Source of the DNA: Bacilli bacterium
GTDB taxonomy: Bacteria; Bacillota_I; Bacilli_A; RFN20; CAG-826
DNA: 64,000 nt
Reading direction: 5' to 3'
Assembly: GCA_024693415.1 (NCBI GenBank)
Contig: JAILKX010000038.1
Span: 1 to 64,000, forward strand
This document shows, piece after piece, positions 63,976-64,000 of this stretch. Each line of letters begins with the position of its first letter. Positions within the stretch are counted from its first letter, which is position 1. Position numbers and translations under genes: made by a program. The notes under the pieces are model-generated. The model ran no database searches. It worked only from the letters and a program-made list of their open reading frames with translations, and was not told the DNA's origin.

Positions 63976-64000
63976 TGCCCTACAGCGTCAGGCTTTCCAT

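Noticed and set aside
1..64000. CRISPR array, prophage, IS element or integron
   Set aside because: No regularly spaced direct repeats, transposase, integrase or terminal inverted repeats with target duplications were seen.

Overview
The window is a typical bacterial chromosome segment, tightly packed and roughly 55-58% GC by eye. TGA is used as a stop, so this is not Mycoplasma code 4. The organism looks like an uncultivated, host-associated member of the Bacilli/Mollicutes-related lineages (RF39, RFN20 or Erysipelotrichia type). The clues are intrinsic terminators, TTGACA/TATAAT promoters, GGAGG ribosome sites, a yybP-ykoY riboswitch, CcpA-type operators, RexAB/AddAB, CdaA, and OppC/OppD/OppF proteins with large lineage-specific insertions. 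Many first-in-transcript genes appear leaderless (a -10 box 6-9 nt before ATG and no ribosome site), which is also common in Mollicutes. The placement is inference; no marker gene was compared.

Layout. 1-14.4 kb is a protein-scavenging region: oppA-oppBCDF, plus a partial membrane gene, on the minus strand, and a secreted M6 metalloprotease lipoprotein with a Ser/Glu-rich lipoprotein on the plus strand; catabolite-type operator sequences lie between. 14.4-20.6 kb holds a structured repeat, an MscS channel, a HAD phosphatase and an unrecognised four-gene operon ending in a large coiled-coil/membrane protein. 20.6-24.7 kb has a MazG-like pyrophosphohydrolase, a MarR regulator with a clear candidate operator, a MacB/FtsX-type ABC transporter and MsrA. 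24.7-32.1 kb is AddB-AddA and a glycerate kinase.

32.6-34.45 kb is the most striking stretch: a strong TTGACA promoter behind an A/T-tract upstream region drives about 1.6 kb with no credible gene. It is packed with perfect hairpins, many with GNRA loops, and five hairpins of the form NNGG-UAGA(A)-CCNN, and it ends at an intrinsic terminator. I read it as a giant structured non-coding RNA as long as 16S rRNA that I cannot assign to a known class. A zinc-ribbon protein gene follows it.

35.3-54.8 kb is rich in DNA defence and repair genes: an FAD oxidoreductase, a DEDD exonuclease, a 1912-residue DUF4011/DUF3320 helicase with a degenerate-looking nuclease domain, a complete Wadjet jetABCD operon, and sbcDC. 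54.8-64 kb has a GNAT acetyltransferase, membrane proteins, a P-type cation ATPase under a Mn2+-sensing yybP-ykoY riboswitch, a metallophosphoesterase lipoprotein, three singleton tRNA genes (Thr-CGU, Val-GAC, Gly-CCC) each with its own promoter and terminator, the c-di-AMP synthase CdaA and purine nucleoside phosphorylase DeoD. A second copy of the 53-56 nt structured repeat, with compensatory base changes, lies just upstream of cdaA.
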